Of a DNA stretch of 64,000 nt, positions 15,317 to 23,898 are shown piece after piece (positions within the stretch are counted from its first letter, which is position 1; each line of letters starts with the position of its first letter). The stretch covers positions 3,034,001-3,098,000 of the forward strand of contig NZ_CP080327.1 in NCBI RefSeq assembly GCF_019443285.1, in the 5' to 3' direction. A program made the translations under genes and the position numbers. The notes under the pieces are model-generated. The model saw only the letters and a list, made by a program, of their open reading frames with translations. It was not told the origin of the DNA and searched no databases. Source of the DNA: Aquisediminimonas profunda. GTDB lineage: Bacteria > Pseudomonadota > Alphaproteobacteria > Sphingomonadales > Sphingomonadaceae.

Positions 15317-17824
15317 TCAGGCTCTTAGCGCGTTGTTTTCCGGGTCGAACGGGCTGTCGGCGATGATGATCGCCTTATGCCGGGTACCGAGAATCGAAAT
15401 TTCGAGTTCTGTACCGACTGCAGCGAGTTCGGGCCGAACCATGGCAAGCGCTAGGCTCTTGCTCACACGCCAGCCATACCCGCCTGATGTCACCCGCCCG
15501 ACAATCTCGTTCCCCAAGTACACCGGCTCGGATCCGCGTGCGTCAGCGTCAGTGACGTCCAACACCTCAAGAGTAACCAGCTGGTTGGCAAGTCCCGCGT
15601 CCTTCTTCGCGAGCAGGCCATCCTTGCCGTGGAAACCCGGCTTCTTGAGACTGATGAAGCGGTCCAGCCCGCTTTCATAGGCATTGTACTCAATCGAAAG
15701 TTCACGCGGGATGAGCTTGTAACTCTTTTCCAGGGCCATCAGCGTCATGGCCTTGATACCGAACGGCTTGATGTCAAATTCGGCACCTGCTTCCATCAGC
15801 TTGTCGAAAATATAATTCTGCATTTCGATCGGGTGATGGATTTCCCAGCCGAGTTCCCCGATGAAATTGACGCGCAGCGCGTCTACAGGCGCAGCACCGA
15901 TACTGATGCGTTGACCGGTCAGCCAAGGGAATGCTTCGTTCGACAGGTCCGCGCGCGTCACCTTGGACAAGACGTCGCGTGCGCGAGGTCCTGCGAGAAC
16001 CAGGACGCCCATCTGTGTCGTCAGCCGCTCGAAGCGGACCGATCCGTCAGTCGGCAACGCCTTTTGGAGGTAGTCCTGATCATGGCGTTCATAGGCCCCC
16101 GCCGAGACCAGATAATAACTTTGCGGCCCACTCTTGTAGACTGTGAACTCCGCGCGAACCCCGCCTTCCTTTGTCAGGAGGTAAGACAGGGTAACGCGAC
16201 CGATCTTCTTCGGCACGGCATTTGTCAGCAAGCCGTCAAGCCAAGCCTCGGCACCGGGACCGGAAATACGGCACTTTGCAAACGCGCTCATATCCTGAAG
16301 ACCAACCTTTTCAGTCACATGGCGGCACTCATTACCAACATGTTCGAAATAATTGGATCTCCGGAACGACCATTTTTCGCGGATGGGCTCACCTTCGACG
16401 ACCGGGTGATTGTGGTTCAACAGCACATCGGGCGCATCCAGATCTGCCGGAGTCAGTTCATAGCCGGGAGGGGCAAACCAGCCGGGACGTTCCCAGCCGA
16501 ACACGGATCCAAAGACGGCGCCCAGTGCTTTCATCCGGTCATGGCACGGCATTCGACGCAGCGCGCGGCCGCCTTCCCGTTCCTCATCCGGATAGTGGAC
16601 GGTAAAGACCTTGGCATAGGCCTCCTCGTTCTTTTCGACGAGATAGCCTTCGCCTGCATAATCACCGAAGCGGCGCGGATCGACACCCATCATGTCAATG
16701 GTCGGTTCACCATCGACAATCCAATGAGCAAGTTGCCAACCCGCGCCCCCAGCGGCTGTGATCCCGAAACTATGGCCTTCATTGAGCCAGAAGTTCTTGA
16801 GACCCCATGCCGGACCGACGATCGGCGACCCGTCGGGCGTATAGGCGATTGCACCGTTGTAGACTTTCTTGACGCCCACTTCCCCGAAGGCGGGAACACG
16901 GGCGATCGCCGTTTCAATGTACGGCATCAGGCGTTCAAGATCGTCCGGGAACAGCTCATATTCGCTGTTCGACGCAGGACCCTTTACATAACAGGCTGGC
17001 GCTCCGATTTCATAGGGGCCCAGCAGAAGGCCCCCCGCCTCTTCGCGCATGTACCAGCTTGAATCGGACTCGCGCAGGACGCCCATCTCCGGAAGTCCCT
17101 TTGCCCGTCGCTCCATGATCGCAGGGTGCTGGTCAGTAACGATGTATTGATGCTCAACCGGAATAACGGGAACATCAAGCCCCACCATGGCACCGGTCTG
17201 TCGCGCAAAGTTGCCCGTTGCAGAGACGACGTGCTCGCAGGTGATGTCGCCCTGGTCCGTGTGGACAACCCATTCGCCATTCGGCTTCTGGGTAATGCCA
17301 GTCACGGACGTGTTTCGATAGATCTCCGCCCCACGTTGGCGTGCACCTTTTGCAAGTGCCTGTGTGAGGTCAGCGGGCTGGATATACCCGTCTGCGGGGT
17401 GCTGGATTGCACCAAGGATGCCATCCGTATTGCAAAGCGGCCAGATTTCCTTGACCTGATCCGGCGTGAGGAAGTTGACTTCCACGCCGATCGTCTTGGC
17501 GACGCCGGCATAATATTCATACTCGTCCATTCTGTCCCGCGTGCGGGCAAGCCGAATATTCGAGCAATTCGAGAAGCCGACATTCAGCTCGGTTTCGGCT
17601 TCCAGACTGGGGTAGAAGCCAACCGAGTATTGGTGGATCTTCCCGACCGAATAGCTGAGATTGAAAAGAGGCAATAGCCCTGCAGCATGCCAGGTGGAGC
17701 CCGAGGTCAGTTCCTTCCGCTCGACGAGCACAACGTCCGACCAACCCATCTTGGCAAGATGATACAGCGTGCTGACGCCCACCACGCCACCACCGACCAC
17801 CACCACGCGCGCCGTTGTTTTCAT
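15317..17824 (-). CDS. FAD-dependent GcvT-fold demethylase (dimethylglycine or sarcosine dehydrogenase family)
   Basis: An 835-residue protein of the DMGDH/sarcosine dehydrogenase family. The N-terminal half is a DAO-type flavin domain (VVVVGGGVVGVSTLYHL). The SGSTWHAAGLLP motif has its His46 at the position that carries covalent FAD in this family. The C-terminal half (from about residue 430) is a GcvT-like tetrahydrofolate-binding region ending in glycine-cleavage-T C-terminal barrel sequence. It should transfer an N-methyl carbon from dimethylglycine or sarcosine to THF as methylene-THF. It lies upstream of the Rieske gene in the same operon; with soxBDAG also present, dimethylglycine is the likelier substrate. 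Confidence 0.88.
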   Translation of the reverse strand: MKTTARVVVVGGGVVGVSTLYHLAKMGWSDVVLVERKELTSGSTWHAAGLLPLFNLSYSVGKIHQYSVGFYPSLEAETELNVGFSNCSNIRLARTRDRMDEYEYYAGVAKTIGVEVNFLTPDQVKEIWPLCNTDGILGAIQHPADGYIQPADLTQALAKGARQRGAEIYRNTSVTGITQKPNGEWVVHTDQGDITCEHVVSATGNFARQTGAMVGLDVPVIPVEHQYIVTDQHPAIMERRAKGLPEMGVLRESDSSWYMREEAGGLLLGPYEIGAPACYVKGPASNSEYELFPDDLERLMPYIETAIARVPAFGEVGVKKVYNGAIAYTPDGSPIVGPAWGLKNFWLNEGHSFGITAAGGAGWQLAHWIVDGEPTIDMMGVDPRRFGDYAGEGYLVEKNEEAYAKVFTVHYPDEEREGGRALRRMPCHDRMKALGAVFGSVFGWERPGWFAPPGYELTPADLDAPDVLLNHNHPVVEGEPIREKWSFRRSNYFEHVGNECRHVTEKVGLQDMSAFAKCRISGPGAEAWLDGLLTNAVPKKIGRVTLSYLLTKEGGVRAEFTVYKSGPQSYYLVSAGAYERHDQDYLQKALPTDGSVRFERLTTQMGVLVLAGPRARDVLSKVTRADLSNEAFPWLTGQRISIGAAPVDALRVNFIGELGWEIHHPIEMQNYIFDKLMEAGAEFDIKPFGIKAMTLMALEKSYKLIPRELSIEYNAYESGLDRFISLKKPGFHGKDGLLAKKDAGLANQLVTLEVLDVTDADARGSEPVYLGNEIVGRVTSGGYGWRVSKSLALAMVRPELAAVGTELEISILGTRHKAIIIADSPFDPENNALRA

Positions 17825-17835
17825 GATTTTGGAAT

Positions 17836-17862
17836 GCCCCTAGAAGCTGAATGAACAGGGGC
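17836..17862. other. Hairpin in the leader between the MttB-like and DMGDH-like genes
   Basis: GCCCCT (17836-17841) and AGGGGC (17857-17862) are perfect complements around a 15-base loop in the 120-base gap just before the DMGDH-like start. It lacks a T-run, so it may be a processing or attenuation hairpin rather than a full terminator. Low confidence. Confidence 0.3.
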
Positions 17863-17944
17863 TATGCCAGCCAATCACGCATTCGCGCAACCGGATGACG
17901 CGGCATTTGCCAGATTAATGCTGATGATTATTGAGCCGATGCAC

Positions 17945-19501
17945 TCAGTAGTTGGCATCCGGCATAGAAGATTTGCGCTTGTCGATAAACGCGCAGAGTT
18001 CTTCATGCACACCTTCGTCCAAAACTGGCGAGACATGTTCGGCCAGCACTTTCTTCCAGGCTGCGTTTGCGCGCTGCTGAATATCGAGTGCGCCTTCGGC
18101 CTCCCATTTTTCCCAGCTGTCATAATCAGCTAGCGGTGAACGATAGAAAGCTGTCTCAAAGTTGGCCTGCGTGTGAGCACAGCCAAAGAAGTGCTTGCCG
18201 GGCCCTACGTCGCGGATGGCATCCATGGCCTGTCCATTTTCGGTGAGATCATACCCCCCAAGCATTTTCTGCATCATGCCAAGCTGATCGCAGTCCATCA
18301 TGAATTTTTCATAGCCCGTGACCAGCCCGCCTTCGAGCCAGCCCGCCGACTGCAGAACGAAATTCGCGCCGCCCATGCACGTTGTGAGCAAGGTCTGGGC
18401 TGATTCATAGGCTGCCTGCCCGTCCGCAATCTTTGAGGCGCACAGGCTGCCGCCCGTTCGAGACGGGACACCCAATCGGCGCGCAAGCGCGAGCAGGGCA
18501 TTGATCATCAAATTGCATTCAGGGGTGCCATAAGTCGGCGCACCAGACTGCATCGAAAGGGTTGTGACAAAGCTGCCGAAGATCACCGGGGCGCCTGGCT
18601 TGACCAACTGCAGAAACGCCATGCCGGCCATTGCTTCCGCAAGCGTGACTGCAATGGCGCCGGCGAGCCCAGTTGGCGCCATAGCCCCGGCCATGATGAA
18701 CGGCGTGATCAACGTTGCCTGATTGGCACGCGCAAGCACCTTGGCTGCGCCAAGCATCGTCGCATCAAACGTCAGAGGTGAATTGCCGTTTATGACCCCG
18801 GCCAGACAGGTGTTGGGTTCGCCCGTTTCGGCATTCATCCACCTGTCGCCGAACAGGATGCTGGCCATGTCCACACAGTCCTGCGATCGGCTGGGTGCCG
18901 AAACGGCACTGAAGAAGCATTTGTCGGACAATGTTGCGTTGCCATAGAACATATCGAAGTGGCGCTTGTTCACAGGCAAGTCGACCGGTTCGCACATCGC
19001 CGTCGACGAACTGTGAAGCCAAGGCGAAGCATAAGTCAGCTTCGCAAAATTGTTGAAGTCTTCGATCGTGCCATATCGCCTCCCCTTGTCGAGACAACGC
19101 ACGAAGGGCGGACCGGCTGTGGGCGCAAATACGGTCCGTTTGCCCCCGATTATGATATTTCGCGCCGGGTTCCGTGCCTGTTGCGTGAATTCGCGCGGGG
19201 CATGGTCCTGGATGAGCTTGCGGCACATGCCGGGAGGCATCCTCACCAGCTCGCCCTTCACATCGGCGCCGGCGGCCTTCCAGATTTCAAGTGCTTCCAG
19301 GTCGTCGCGAAATTCCACACCAATTTCGGTCAGAATCGTCTCTGCATTCGCTTCGATCAGGCTCAGGCCTTCCTCGCCAAGCAAATCGACATAGGGCAGC
19401 TTGCGCTCGATGAAGGGGGCAAAGGTTGCGACGGCGCCAAGACGCGCTGCGCGCTTGGCTTCGCGTCCGCCTCCGCGGCGGGAATGGACTGGGTCGGACA
19501 T
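17945..19501 (-). CDS. Non-pyrrolysine MttB-superfamily methyltransferase, copy 1
   Basis: A 518-residue trimethylamine methyltransferase (MttB/MtgB) family protein, full length with no internal amber codon. It is therefore the non-pyrrolysine type exemplified by glycine betaine methyltransferase MtgB and relatives for carnitine or proline betaine. It shares long conserved blocks with the copy at 36202, for example CEPVDLPVNKRH, SMQSGAPT, WLEGGL and CAHTQANF (CSHTQANF in copy 2). It would move a methyl group from a quaternary amine to Co(I) of a corrinoid protein. Here it is in the DMGDH/Rieske/sox operon with no corrinoid gene beside it, so it would depend on the corrinoid protein at 43143. 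Confidence 0.88.
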   Translation of the reverse strand: MSDPVHSRRGGGREAKRAARLGAVATFAPFIERKLPYVDLLGEEGLSLIEANAETILTEIGVEFRDDLEALEIWKAAGADVKGELVRMPPGMCRKLIQDHAPREFTQQARNPARNIIIGGKRTVFAPTAGPPFVRCLDKGRRYGTIEDFNNFAKLTYASPWLHSSSTAMCEPVDLPVNKRHFDMFYGNATLSDKCFFSAVSAPSRSQDCVDMASILFGDRWMNAETGEPNTCLAGVINGNSPLTFDATMLGAAKVLARANQATLITPFIMAGAMAPTGLAGAIAVTLAEAMAGMAFLQLVKPGAPVIFGSFVTTLSMQSGAPTYGTPECNLMINALLALARRLGVPSRTGGSLCASKIADGQAAYESAQTLLTTCMGGANFVLQSAGWLEGGLVTGYEKFMMDCDQLGMMQKMLGGYDLTENGQAMDAIRDVGPGKHFFGCAHTQANFETAFYRSPLADYDSWEKWEAEGALDIQQRANAAWKKVLAEHVSPVLDEGVHEELCAFIDKRKSSMPDANY

Positions 19502-19548
19502 GAAACTCAGCCTAACCGAGAAATATCAGGCCCGGCCATTCAAAATCG

Positions 19549-19562
19549 TCATGCTATCATGA
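19549..19562. promoter_or_regulatory. Inverted repeat upstream of the MttB-like gene
   Basis: TCATG-CTAT-CATGA is a perfect 5-bp-arm inverted repeat, about 48 bases upstream of the ATG at 19501 in the short gap after fhs. It may be a regulator site or an RNA feature; nothing else supports a role. Confidence 0.25.
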
Positions 19563-19576
19563 CCGCACGCTGATAA

Positions 19577-21277
19577 TCAGGCCAGCCCCACGATGTTCCC
19601 CTCATCATCAAGATAGATGCCTTCGGACGCAGGACGCCGTGGCAGGCCGGGCATCGTCATGATGTCTCCGCAGACCGCAACCACGAAGCCAGCCCCGGCC
19701 GAAAGCCGGACGGACCGAACTTCCAGCGTGTGCCCTGATGGCGCGCCGATTTCGGTGGGATGCGTCGAAAAGCTGTATTGCGTCTTCGCGATGCAGACCG
19801 GTAGATTCCCGAAACCAAGCTTCTCAAAGTCCTTCAGGTTACGTTCCGCCTCTTCGACGATCACGACCTTGCCAGCATGATAGATCTCTCGCGCAATCGT
19901 TTCGATTTTCTCGGCCAGCGGCATCGCATCGGGATAAAGCAGCTTGATCTCGGGTGAGCCTTGCTCCAGCTGCGCCTTGACTTCACGCGCAAGCTCTTCG
20001 GCACCTTCGCCGCCTTCGGCCCAATGCTTGGCGACGGCTGAACGCGCATTATAACGGTCGCAAACAGCCTTCAAAGCTGCGATCTCTTCATCGCTGTCTT
20101 TTACGAAATGGTTGATCGCGACAACAGGCGTCAGGCCAAATTTCTGCAAATTTTCGATATGGCGCGCCAGGTTCACAGCGCCGCGCTCCAGCGCCGCAAC
20201 GTCGGGCGTTGCGAGGTCTTCCTTTGCAACGCCACCTTGCATCTTGAGCGCACGAACAGTTGCCACCAGTACGACTGCATCGGGGCGAAGACCGGACTGC
20301 CGGCATTTGATGTCGAGGAACTTCTCAGCACCCAGGTCAGCGCCAAAGCCGGCTTCTGTCACAACTGCATCAGCAAGGCACAAGGCAGTCTGCGTCGCCA
20401 TGACCGAGTTGCACCCATGCGCAATGTTCGCAAATGGCCCGCCATGAATGAACGCCGGGTTGTGCTCGATTGTCTGGACCAGATTGGGTTGCAAGGCATC
20501 GCGGAGCAACACTGCCATCGCGCCATCCGCTTTGAGATCGCGCGCTGTCACAGGCTTTTTGGCGTATGTCCGAGCAACAATGATGTCGCCAAGACGGCGC
20601 TGAAGGTCCTTGAGATCGGTCGCGAGACACAGGATTGCCATGATCTCTGACGCCACCGTGATATCAAATCCCGTCTCGCGTGGGACGCCATGTGCCGCTC
20701 CGCCAAGACCAACGTTGATGTTGCGCAGCGCACGGTCGTTCATGTCGACGACGCGCCGCCACACGACACGACGCGGATCAATGTTCAGCTCATTGCCCCA
20801 CTGCAAATGGTTGTCCAGTATCGCCGCGAGCAGGCTATGAGCCGAGGTAATTGCGTGGAAGTCTCCGTTGAAATGAAGGTTGATGTCCTCCATCGGAATC
20901 ACCTGAGCGCGTCCGCCACCAGCCGCTCCGCCCTTCATGCCAAAACAGGGTCCAAGTGAGGGCTCCCGCAAGCAGACTATGGTTCGCATGCCGATACGAT
21001 TGAGGCCATCTGTCAGGCCTACGCTTGTTGTTGTCTTTCCTTCACCTGCAGGTGTCGGTGTGATCGCCGTGACAAGGATCAGTTTCCCACGCGGGCGATC
21101 CTTGACGGAATTGACCAGTTCGAGGCTGACTTTGGCCTTGTGGTGCCCATAAGGGACCAGATGTTCTGGCTCGATGCCCAGCGTTTCATGAGCAAGCGAA
21201 AGGATGGGTGCCATGTGCGCAGCACGGGCAATGTCGATATCCGGTGCACCCGGCGGCGGCAATTGGTTCTCTTGCAT
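19577..21277 (-). CDS. fhs: Formate-tetrahydrofolate ligase
   Basis: A 566-residue formyl-THF synthetase, normal length. The ATP-binding loop is [15 protein letters not shown] (around residues 74-88), and [14 protein letters not shown] and the C-terminal [10 protein letters not shown] are family signatures. It interconverts formate, ATP and THF with 10-formyl-THF. Beside betaine, dimethylglycine and sarcosine demethylases it can run towards formate plus ATP, clearing one-carbon units from THF. The ATG at 21277, preceded by GGTGAG, is chosen over an in-frame GTG two codons upstream. It precedes the MttB-like gene by 75 bases on the same strand. Confidence 0.96.
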   Translation of the reverse strand: MQENQLPPPGAPDIDIARAAHMAPILSLAHETLGIEPEHLVPYGHHKAKVSLELVNSVKDRPRGKLILVTAITPTPAGEGKTTTSVGLTDGLNRIGMRTIVCLREPSLGPCFGMKGGAAGGGRAQVIPMEDINLHFNGDFHAITSAHSLLAAILDNHLQWGNELNIDPRRVVWRRVVDMNDRALRNINVGLGGAAHGVPRETGFDITVASEIMAILCLATDLKDLQRRLGDIIVARTYAKKPVTARDLKADGAMAVLLRDALQPNLVQTIEHNPAFIHGGPFANIAHGCNSVMATQTALCLADAVVTEAGFGADLGAEKFLDIKCRQSGLRPDAVVLVATVRALKMQGGVAKEDLATPDVAALERGAVNLARHIENLQKFGLTPVVAINHFVKDSDEEIAALKAVCDRYNARSAVAKHWAEGGEGAEELAREVKAQLEQGSPEIKLLYPDAMPLAEKIETIAREIYHAGKVVIVEEAERNLKDFEKLGFGNLPVCIAKTQYSFSTHPTEIGAPSGHTLEVRSVRLSAGAGFVVAVCGDIMTMPGLPRRPASEGIYLDDEGNIVGLA

Positions 21278-21462
21278 GATCACTCACCAGCGCGAAAGCG
21301 CCCCCCTTTTCATCTGCTCTGACGCGAAACCTGATCTGTCCAGGCCACGACGGATGGCGCGATTTGGTTCAATAGGCAGGAATTCTCAATTCGATTTTGC
21401 CCAACCGCAAGAAAGTAATCGCTACCATTTTGTGGGCTAATGGAGAGCAAAGCACCAATGGA

Positions 21463-22434
21463 TCAATCGTCCCCCAGAGTGAGCAGTTCCTCAAGCCAGG
21501 GCAATTTCGCGACGATGTCCGGAAAAACCTCATCTTTCAAAATCAGACGACACTCCTCAACAAGAGTTCTTGGCGCGGAACCAAGGATCTGTTCCCGCGC
21601 GACCATCGTCATCCTCCGACCGAACTTGCCTCTCACAATAGGCTGTACGGTCAGCTCTTCAAAAATGCCGGGGACCTGAAAGAGGCAGAGCGGTGTCGTA
21701 ATGCCCCAGCCCAAACCATAGGACACGGCTTTGGCATGGCCGACAACGGAATCGAATTCGATCTGGCTTGGAAACTTGAGCTGAAGACGGCTGAGCTGGG
21801 CTTCGGTCTGCCGCCCGGCCGAAGAACGCAGGGAAAACCGGATAAGCGTACTGTCGGCCAGATGCGGGCCCAATTCCTGCGGCAGGGCAAAGTCCTTCGG
21901 GAAGATCAGGACATAGGGTTCGGTGAACACGCTATACCGTTCGACATCGATCATGTCGGACGTGTTGCTTTCCTCCGTAATGATCAGGTCAGCCGCATGG
22001 GTGTTGAACTTGGCACGCTGCTCTGGCATCAACCCATTGGAAATACGCCAGAATTTCGCAATATCAGATCTACGACGATAGAGCCGAGGGCCGAGCACAT
22101 TGGCAAGGCTTTCCGGCATGGCAATATTGAGTGATGGCAATTCTCCGCTGTCGCTTTCAGTCGCCTCGACAAAAGCGTGTTGAAGGTCGCCAATGATCTT
22201 CTGGCTCTGGCGAAGCAGAACCTGGCCAACCTTGGTCAGTATGATCGGACGCATGCCCCGATCGAACAATTGCCGACCCACAGTCTCTTCCAGACCGGCA
22301 ATGATTTGAGACACACCGGACTGGGTCAGCCCCAGAACCTTGGCGGCTTGGGTCATACTGCCCTGCTCTGCAGTGGTGACAAACACCTGCAGCGCACGAA
22401 ACTCGAAATTGTGCGGGATTTGAGCCTTGCTCAT
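21463..22434 (-). CDS. LysR-family transcriptional regulator
   Basis: A 323-residue LysR-type regulator. The N-terminal winged helix is FRALQVFVTTAEQGSMTQAA then LGLTQSGVSQIIAGLE, and the rest is a periplasmic-binding-protein-like effector domain. It lies between fhs and the betAB set on the same strand and probably controls one of these operons. The ATG at 22434 is chosen. A longer frame begins at a TTG at 22500, but a TATAAG -10-like box near 22470 would place the transcript start after it. The ligand is unknown. Confidence 0.85.
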   Translation of the reverse strand: MSKAQIPHNFEFRALQVFVTTAEQGSMTQAAKVLGLTQSGVSQIIAGLEETVGRQLFDRGMRPIILTKVGQVLLRQSQKIIGDLQHAFVEATESDSGELPSLNIAMPESLANVLGPRLYRRRSDIAKFWRISNGLMPEQRAKFNTHAADLIITEESNTSDMIDVERYSVFTEPYVLIFPKDFALPQELGPHLADSTLIRFSLRSSAGRQTEAQLSRLQLKFPSQIEFDSVVGHAKAVSYGLGWGITTPLCLFQVPGIFEELTVQPIVRGKFGRRMTMVAREQILGSAPRTLVEECRLILKDEVFPDIVAKLPWLEELLTLGDD

Positions 22435-22533
22435 CGACTGCGACTGTGCGGGTAGCGTACCATTAGCAATACTTATAGTGTATGCCGACGCATCGCTCAA
22501 GCGAAAGCTCGCGGCATACCGATGCCGGATCGA

Positions 22534-23898
22534 TCATGAAATTCGCGCGCCCTGCCGCTGCAACTCGCGCTGAATTGCGTGCATGTCGACGTCACCAAAA
22601 TCGCGGCCGGACTTGATGGCGGTAGCAGCCGCAACTCCGGCGCCCTGCCCTGCCACTGCGCAGCACATCATGTTGCGGACTGCGGCATGGCTCACCTTGT
22701 CGCCACCGATCACACGGCCCGTGACCAGCAGGTTTTTCACGCCTTTCGGCAACATCGAGCGATACGGGACGTGAAAGTAGCGTCCGGTCGTCGGGAGGAT
22801 CAAATAACCATAGCCGTCGATGAATTCGGGGAAGATGCCGATCGTGTCTTCAAATCGCCCTTGTTCGAGGACATCCGCGCTTGTCATGTTGTAGACGGCA
22901 TCAATCTTGCGCGTATCGCGAATGCCAAGGGTCATTCCGAAGTTGCGAAGCTTTGCATCCTCGCATCCCGGCATGAAGGATTTGAGCGCATTGATCGCAT
23001 ACATGGCCTGTTTGCGCCCGGCCATCTCCCCATGCGTGAGTGCATCAGGGTCGGTCCCGTCGAGATAGAGGTGACACATGTTGAGGTAAGTCAGGTCACC
23101 CTGATCGGATACCGTGCCCCAAGTGCCCGCCATGGTTTTCACACTGTCTGGAATCAGACCAGCCTCCAGGGCTTTCTGAAAAGGCTTCCTCAGGAATGGC
23201 GAGAACATCTCGTCTTCCTTGCCGCTGGTAATCACTTCCCACTCGCCACCCACAGCCCAATCGCCATAGGTCTGCGGGTCCGCCTTCACGGCGTCGATAA
23301 ACCGCGCCTTGTTGACGCCGCACATCGAAAACATCACCGAGACCGACATCATCTCGTCAACCGGATGCTTGTGCGTGGGCGCACCAGCCCGATAGGCAAT
23401 ATCGGCATCGCCCGTCGCATCGATCACGCATTTCGCAAGAATGGCTTCGCGGCCGGCCTTGCTCTCGACGATCACGCCGCGGATCGTGTCGCCTTCCATG
23501 ATCGGCGCGACGAAAAGGCGATGGAGCATCGGGATAACGCCCGCTTCCTCGACCAGCGTGTCCGCGACCACCTTGAAGCCTTCTGCATCCAGACTGTGGC
23601 TGATCGATTGCGGCTCGGGCATCGCTGCGCCCATTGCCTTGGCGCGCTCTTCAAATTCCCGCCCGATGCCTTCGCTGTCGATTGTCTGGGGGTGGCGATA
23701 CCAGGCAAAGCCTTCGACACCCACTTGCGTGATATTCCCACCAAAACAGCCATAGCGTTCAAGAAGAACGGTCTCGACGCCGGCGCGGGCCGCCGCAAGC
23801 GCCGCCGCCAATCCACCCGGTCCGGAACCAACGACAAGCAAGTCGGTTTCACGGATCACATCGGTTTGCCGCGCCGGTTCCGAGATGCTGGCGATCAT
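22534..23898 (-). CDS. FAD-dependent oxidoreductase of the FAD_oxidored (PF12831-like) family
   Basis: A 454-residue flavoprotein. The FAD-binding start is LLVVGSGPGGLAAALAAARAGVETVLLERYG, followed closely by GCFGGNITQVG. Later CVIDATGDADIAYRAG and NLLVTGRVIGGDKVSHAAVRN are typical of this family, whose members oxidise diverse substrates and are usually annotated without a known reaction. The ATG at 23898 overlaps the betA stop (ATGA), so it is translationally coupled to choline oxidation. It has no assigned place in the choline-to-betaine pathway and could act on a choline analogue or on another amine. Confidence 0.8.
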   Translation of the reverse strand: MIASISEPARQTDVIRETDLLVVGSGPGGLAAALAAARAGVETVLLERYGCFGGNITQVGVEGFAWYRHPQTIDSEGIGREFEERAKAMGAAMPEPQSISHSLDAEGFKVVADTLVEEAGVIPMLHRLFVAPIMEGDTIRGVIVESKAGREAILAKCVIDATGDADIAYRAGAPTHKHPVDEMMSVSVMFSMCGVNKARFIDAVKADPQTYGDWAVGGEWEVITSGKEDEMFSPFLRKPFQKALEAGLIPDSVKTMAGTWGTVSDQGDLTYLNMCHLYLDGTDPDALTHGEMAGRKQAMYAINALKSFMPGCEDAKLRNFGMTLGIRDTRKIDAVYNMTSADVLEQGRFEDTIGIFPEFIDGYGYLILPTTGRYFHVPYRSMLPKGVKNLLVTGRVIGGDKVSHAAVRNMMCCAVAGQGAGVAAATAIKSGRDFGDVDMHAIQRELQRQGARIS

